A stretch of DNA of 28,036 nucleotides. Origin: Verrucomicrobiota bacterium. Lineage in GTDB: Bacteria > Verrucomicrobiota > Verrucomicrobiia > Verrucomicrobiales > Verrucomicrobiaceae. The stretch covers positions 1 through 28,036 of the forward strand of contig JAIOQF010000151.1 of the NCBI GenBank assembly GCA_021413535.1. Reading direction: 5' to 3'. The translations under genes and the position numbers were made by a program. The notes under the pieces were generated by a model that was given only the letters and a program-made list of their open reading frames with translations, ran no database searches and was not told the origin of the DNA. How positions within the stretch are numbered: position 1 is the first letter of the stretch; every line of letters begins with the position of its first letter. Below are positions 25,089 through 28,036 of the stretch, one piece after another.

Positions 25089-28022
25089 CTATTGACCGGC
25101 CTGGGCCACGACGCTGTCGATCAAGCGGGAGATTTGCTCGCTGGTCAGCCAATGGTCGATTTCCAGGGCCGTGCTCCTGCCCTTGATTCCAGCGGGGGGA
25201 CTGATCTTCGGGGCCAGCGTCTTGCTGGGGAGCGTGTAAAAGAAAAGCGGATCGGCACCGCCGAACTTATCCTTCCAGTTGTTGGCCAGCACCGTCAGTT
25301 CGGCACCGTAGCTGGCACCTTGATCGGCTTCGACCATTTTCTGGCTGCCGAGGAAGATGATGCCCTTGAAGCTGGCGGGGGTGAACGAGTGCACCATGAT
25401 GTTATAGCTTTGTGAAGCCTCGGACTTTTTGTAGGCGTCGGCCAAGGTTGGGAAGGTTCCCCAAGCGGCTCCATCGGGCACTTTTTTGGTCGCGATCATC
25501 GCGGGGATATAGTCGCTCCAATATTTCTTCCAGTCGGCGAGGTAGCGCTGGACATTGGCATCGTAATACGGGTTGCCCGGAAAATTGGCCATGACGTTTT
25601 TATAATCTTCCATGAGGCTGGGCGCTTGATTGAGGGCGTCGGCGCTGATCCAGCTTTTCAACGGTGGATCCTCGCCATCTTTGCCACCGGCGCTTTGCAT
25701 GAAAATAATCCCCACCGGCTTGCCGGTCTTGGCGGCAAGCTTGCGTCCCAGCATCCCTGCCAAGTCGCCCTTCGCGTCTTCCCATACCGAGGCAAATCTG
25801 TTATCGGGCGCAGTCGAGACGGAAATGCTGAATCGGGATGGCCGGGGATCGCTCGCGCGTTTGGACTTGCGCGTCATGACTCTGACCACGCTGCTGTCGG
25901 TAGCTTTGTCGCCGGGCGGGGCGTTCAAATAGGGGGACGCCACATACCAGACATCACCGATCACGATATTCTCACAGACCCGCTGATGCGCGACTTCGCC
26001 ATTGATGGTGAAGACGACCTTCAATGTTTTCGGCTCGGCACTGGCCGCCATCGGCGGGACCGTCACCTGCCACTCCTTCATACCGGGGGTGACCGGGATG
26101 GTTTTTTCGATGCCGGCGAAACTGAATTTGATCTCAGCCTTGCCTTTGGCCTCGTAACCCCAATCGTGGATCGCAGAGCCCCAGATGGTCACGGGCACGC
26201 CGGCCTGAAGCACGGCATTGTTGACGAACTGGGTGCTGAGCAAAGGCATCTTGCGATACTCATCGAGCAGGCCCGCTTTCGAGAGATCAGGCGTCACTCC
26301 ATCAATCTTGACCGGGTCATCGGGCCAGGTTTTGCGGGTGACGAGTTTGTTATCGTAATAGATGAACGGCGTCATCGGCAGCAGCGCGCGATTGTAGAGG
26401 TTGGGCACAAACCCGACGCCGCCGGTGGCGTAGGCGACGCCACGCGGGGACTTCACCTTGGGGGAAGTGACAACCACTTTGTCGCCATCGATCTTTAGGC
26501 AGGCCGGATACCAGACGCGGTTTTCGTCCGCCACGTAGAAGAGAGTGACTTTGTTTTCGCCGTTCTCAATGATCTTCGGATCGGAAAAGCCGGTGGCGCC
26601 TTTCTCCTTGCCTGCGGCATTGGTGCCGGTTTCGCCGACCACCAGGCCGCCCTGGGCAAAGTCAAACTCCACGGTCACCTTGTCTCCCGCTACCGTGTAG
26701 GATTTGAACATCGGTCCATCGGTAACTAAGTCTTTGCCGTATTGATTCTTCAAGGCATGCAAGGCGAGGCGTTGACCCGAAACCGTTTTGTTCACGTAGT
26801 GGATGGCACCGGTGATATCGATCTGACTGGCCATGCCGGTATGCGGGATGTCGCGCGCGAGCCAGGTGCCCAGCCGCATCTGGGAAGTGCTGTCGAGGCT
26901 GAGCTGATCGGACACGCCATTCGGGCAGTAGAATTGATTGAAGTAGACTGGCAGCTCCGGCCGGTTCCAGCACTGGCGCCAGCCGCGGATCAGGCTGTGC
27001 AGGTTATCGTAATAGATGATCCCCGCTCCCATGTTCGCGTAGCCCTGGTTCCAGATGCAGCCGCGGATGGCATAAGGAATGACAGGGTTGAGATGCCCGT
27101 TGAACATCCACGAGGGGTCGCGGTTGCTGCTCATGTTTCCGGGCGTTGCGCTGTTGGTGGTTTTATCCTCACCATCACCTTCGGCGGGATCGGGGTTCGC
27201 CTTGATGACTTTTGCAGCTTCCTGATAAAATTTACTCCACGCGGCCTTATGCTCCGGCGTTGTCGGATCAGTCTCTAGAATCTTCTTGTAGACACCCTTG
27301 GTGTATTCATCGGTGCCTGCGGCGAAACCTTCGCGCGACGTCCAGGACTCGATGCTGGTCTGGCTGAACGAGCAGTTCAAAATGCCAATGGGAATCTTGA
27401 GTTCCTGGTGGAGCTTGTGCGCGAAGGCGAAGGCAATCGCGCTGTAGTCGCCGTAGTCGTCGGTTTTCCAATCGCCAATGGCATGCTCGATGGGATGCGG
27501 TGCAGAGAACAGGCTGGAGATCACGAACTCGCGGATCGGCGGGAGTTCACCCTTGGCCGTCAGTTCCGCGACGATCTTGGCGACATCGCATTTGCTCGCC
27601 AGCCATTGCATGTTCGACTGGCCGGAAGCCATCCATACCTCGCCGACGAGGAGGTTTTTGAGAATGACCTTTTTGCCATCGCTGTCGGTGATGATCATTT
27701 CCTGCGGCGTGGCATTGGCCTCGAGCGGATCGAGCGCGAGCATCCACTTGCCGTCCTTGCCGGCCTCCGCCGTTTGCTTCTGTCCGGCGAACTCCACCGT
27801 CACTTTCGTGCCCGGCTGGCTCCATCCCCAGACTGGCAATTTCATCTGCCGCTGCAGGATCGCGTTGTCGGCGAAGGGCGCGCCCAACTCAATCGCGCTG
27901 ACGACGACGACATCAGGTTTGGCTGCAGATTTTTTCGCTGCAGCGAACCCCACCAGCGGCACAAGCAGCAGGGCTGCGGTGAGGGTGGAAAAGGTCGCTA
28001 TTCGTAACAGTAGTTTATTCAT
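25089..28022 (-). CDS. Secreted sialate O-acetylesterase with a duplicated, degenerate second half
   Basis: Enzymes of this family (SASA/DUF303, SGNH hydrolase fold) remove O-acetyl groups from sialic acids or other glycans outside the cytoplasm. The 977 residues start with a Sec signal (about 1-29, LLLRIATFSTLTAALLLVPL). The first half (about 40-470) has the catalytic motif MASGQSNMQW with S136, PIGILNCSFSQTSIESW near 211-227, RGCIWNQGYAN near 320-330 (usually WYQGE(S/T)N), and IHYVNK with H408. The second half (from about 590) repeats the same order: VLQAGVPVTIWG, NIVIGDVWYVASPYLN, PVGIIFMQSAGG, KGIIFLGSQKM. The serine motif is replaced by ASPYLN, so that half should be inactive. The start ATG 28022 has a good Shine-Dalgarno site (GGAGA, 7 nt upstream). 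The substrate is inferred from the family only; xylan or other acetylated glycans are possible. Confidence 0.87.
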   Translation of the reverse strand: MNKLLLRIATFSTLTAALLLVPLVGFAAAKKSAAKPDVVVVSAIELGAPFADNAILQRQMKLPVWGWSQPGTKVTVEFAGQKQTAEAGKDGKWMLALDPLEANATPQEMIITDSDGKKVILKNLLVGEVWMASGQSNMQWLASKCDVAKIVAELTAKGELPPIREFVISSLFSAPHPIEHAIGDWKTDDYGDYSAIAFAFAHKLHQELKIPIGILNCSFSQTSIESWTSREGFAAGTDEYTKGVYKKILETDPTTPEHKAAWSKFYQEAAKVIKANPDPAEGDGEDKTTNSATPGNMSSNRDPSWMFNGHLNPVIPYAIRGCIWNQGYANMGAGIIYYDNLHSLIRGWRQCWNRPELPVYFNQFYCPNGVSDQLSLDSTSQMRLGTWLARDIPHTGMASQIDITGAIHYVNKTVSGQRLALHALKNQYGKDLVTDGPMFKSYTVAGDKVTVEFDFAQGGLVVGETGTNAAGKEKGATGFSDPKIIENGENKVTLFYVADENRVWYPACLKIDGDKVVVTSPKVKSPRGVAYATGGVGFVPNLYNRALLPMTPFIYYDNKLVTRKTWPDDPVKIDGVTPDLSKAGLLDEYRKMPLLSTQFVNNAVLQAGVPVTIWGSAIHDWGYEAKGKAEIKFSFAGIEKTIPVTPGMKEWQVTVPPMAASAEPKTLKVVFTINGEVAHQRVCENIVIGDVWYVASPYLNAPPGDKATDSSVVRVMTRKSKRASDPRPSRFSISVSTAPDNRFASVWEDAKGDLAGMLGRKLAAKTGKPVGIIFMQSAGGKDGEDPPLKSWISADALNQAPSLMEDYKNVMANFPGNPYYDANVQRYLADWKKYWSDYIPAMIATKKVPDGAAWGTFPTLADAYKKSEASQSYNIMVHSFTPASFKGIIFLGSQKMVEADQGASYGAELTVLANNWKDKFGGADPLFFYTLPSKTLAPKISPPAGIKGRSTALEIDHWLTSEQISRLIDSVVAQAGQ

Positions 28023-28029
28023 AATTCTA

Positions 28030-28034
28030 TCTCC
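28030..28034 (-). promoter_or_regulatory. Ribosome-binding site of the esterase gene
   Basis: GGAGA on the minus strand, 7 nt before the ATG at 28022. It is the clearest Shine-Dalgarno site in the window and supports that start codon. Most other genes here lack one. Confidence 0.75.
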
Positions 28035-28036
28035 GT

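Overview
The window most likely comes from a Verrucomicrobiota bacterium (Prosthecobacter/Akkermansia-like lineage). The grounds are a giant autotransporter-associated beta-strand repeat protein ending in a PEP-CTERM sorting signal, a secretin that resembles the Amuc_1098 family of type IV pilus proteins, a large secreted sialate O-acetylesterase, and moderately GC-rich DNA with few clear Shine-Dalgarno sites. This taxonomic call is inference; there is no rRNA gene in the window.

Left part, mostly plus strand (1-7281). The window opens inside a cyanophycin synthetase gene (cphA) that carries an internal deletion with a frameshift. A 25-bp inverted repeat follows. Next comes a compact gene run: Hsp33-type chaperone (hslO), maltosyltransferase glgE, and a CHASE2-like membrane protein whose start codon overlaps the glgE stop. 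An intrinsic terminator lies after the run. A beta-CASP metallo-beta-lactamase-fold RNase-like gene comes next. It converges on, and overlaps by 208 nt, a minus-strand secretin gene; both genes seem to have lost their natural 3' ends at the junction.

Middle part, minus strand (7074-23645). The secretin gene is preceded by a short repeat-filled gap and then by a single coding region of about 13.9 kb. It encodes a secreted repeat protein of about 4,640 residues with at least 23 beta-strand repeats, several passenger-like modules fused in series and a PEP-CTERM tail. One frameshift lies near residue 306.

Right part, minus strand (24200-28022). A VapBC toxin-antitoxin pair with an ATGA overlap is followed (reading upstream) by a 977-residue sialate O-acetylesterase built from two homologous halves. 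Only the first half keeps the catalytic serine motif.

Two non-coding patterns stand out. A MITE/REP-like element with 24-29 bp terminal inverted repeats occurs three times in the same orientation, each time directly after the stop codon of a minus-strand gene (9472-9710, 23995-24142, 24947-25075). Tracts with a 7-bp period occur at several points, inside these elements and in the leaders of hslO, the secretin gene and the giant gene. Reading-frame lesions are also concentrated here (cphA, the convergent junction, the giant gene, possibly the secretin), so either gene decay or assembly error has to be considered. No tRNA, rRNA, CRISPR array, transposase or phage gene was seen. I found no clearly new multi-gene system. 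The best candidates for something undescribed are the 3'-end repeat family with its heptamer tracts and the half-dead double-domain esterase.
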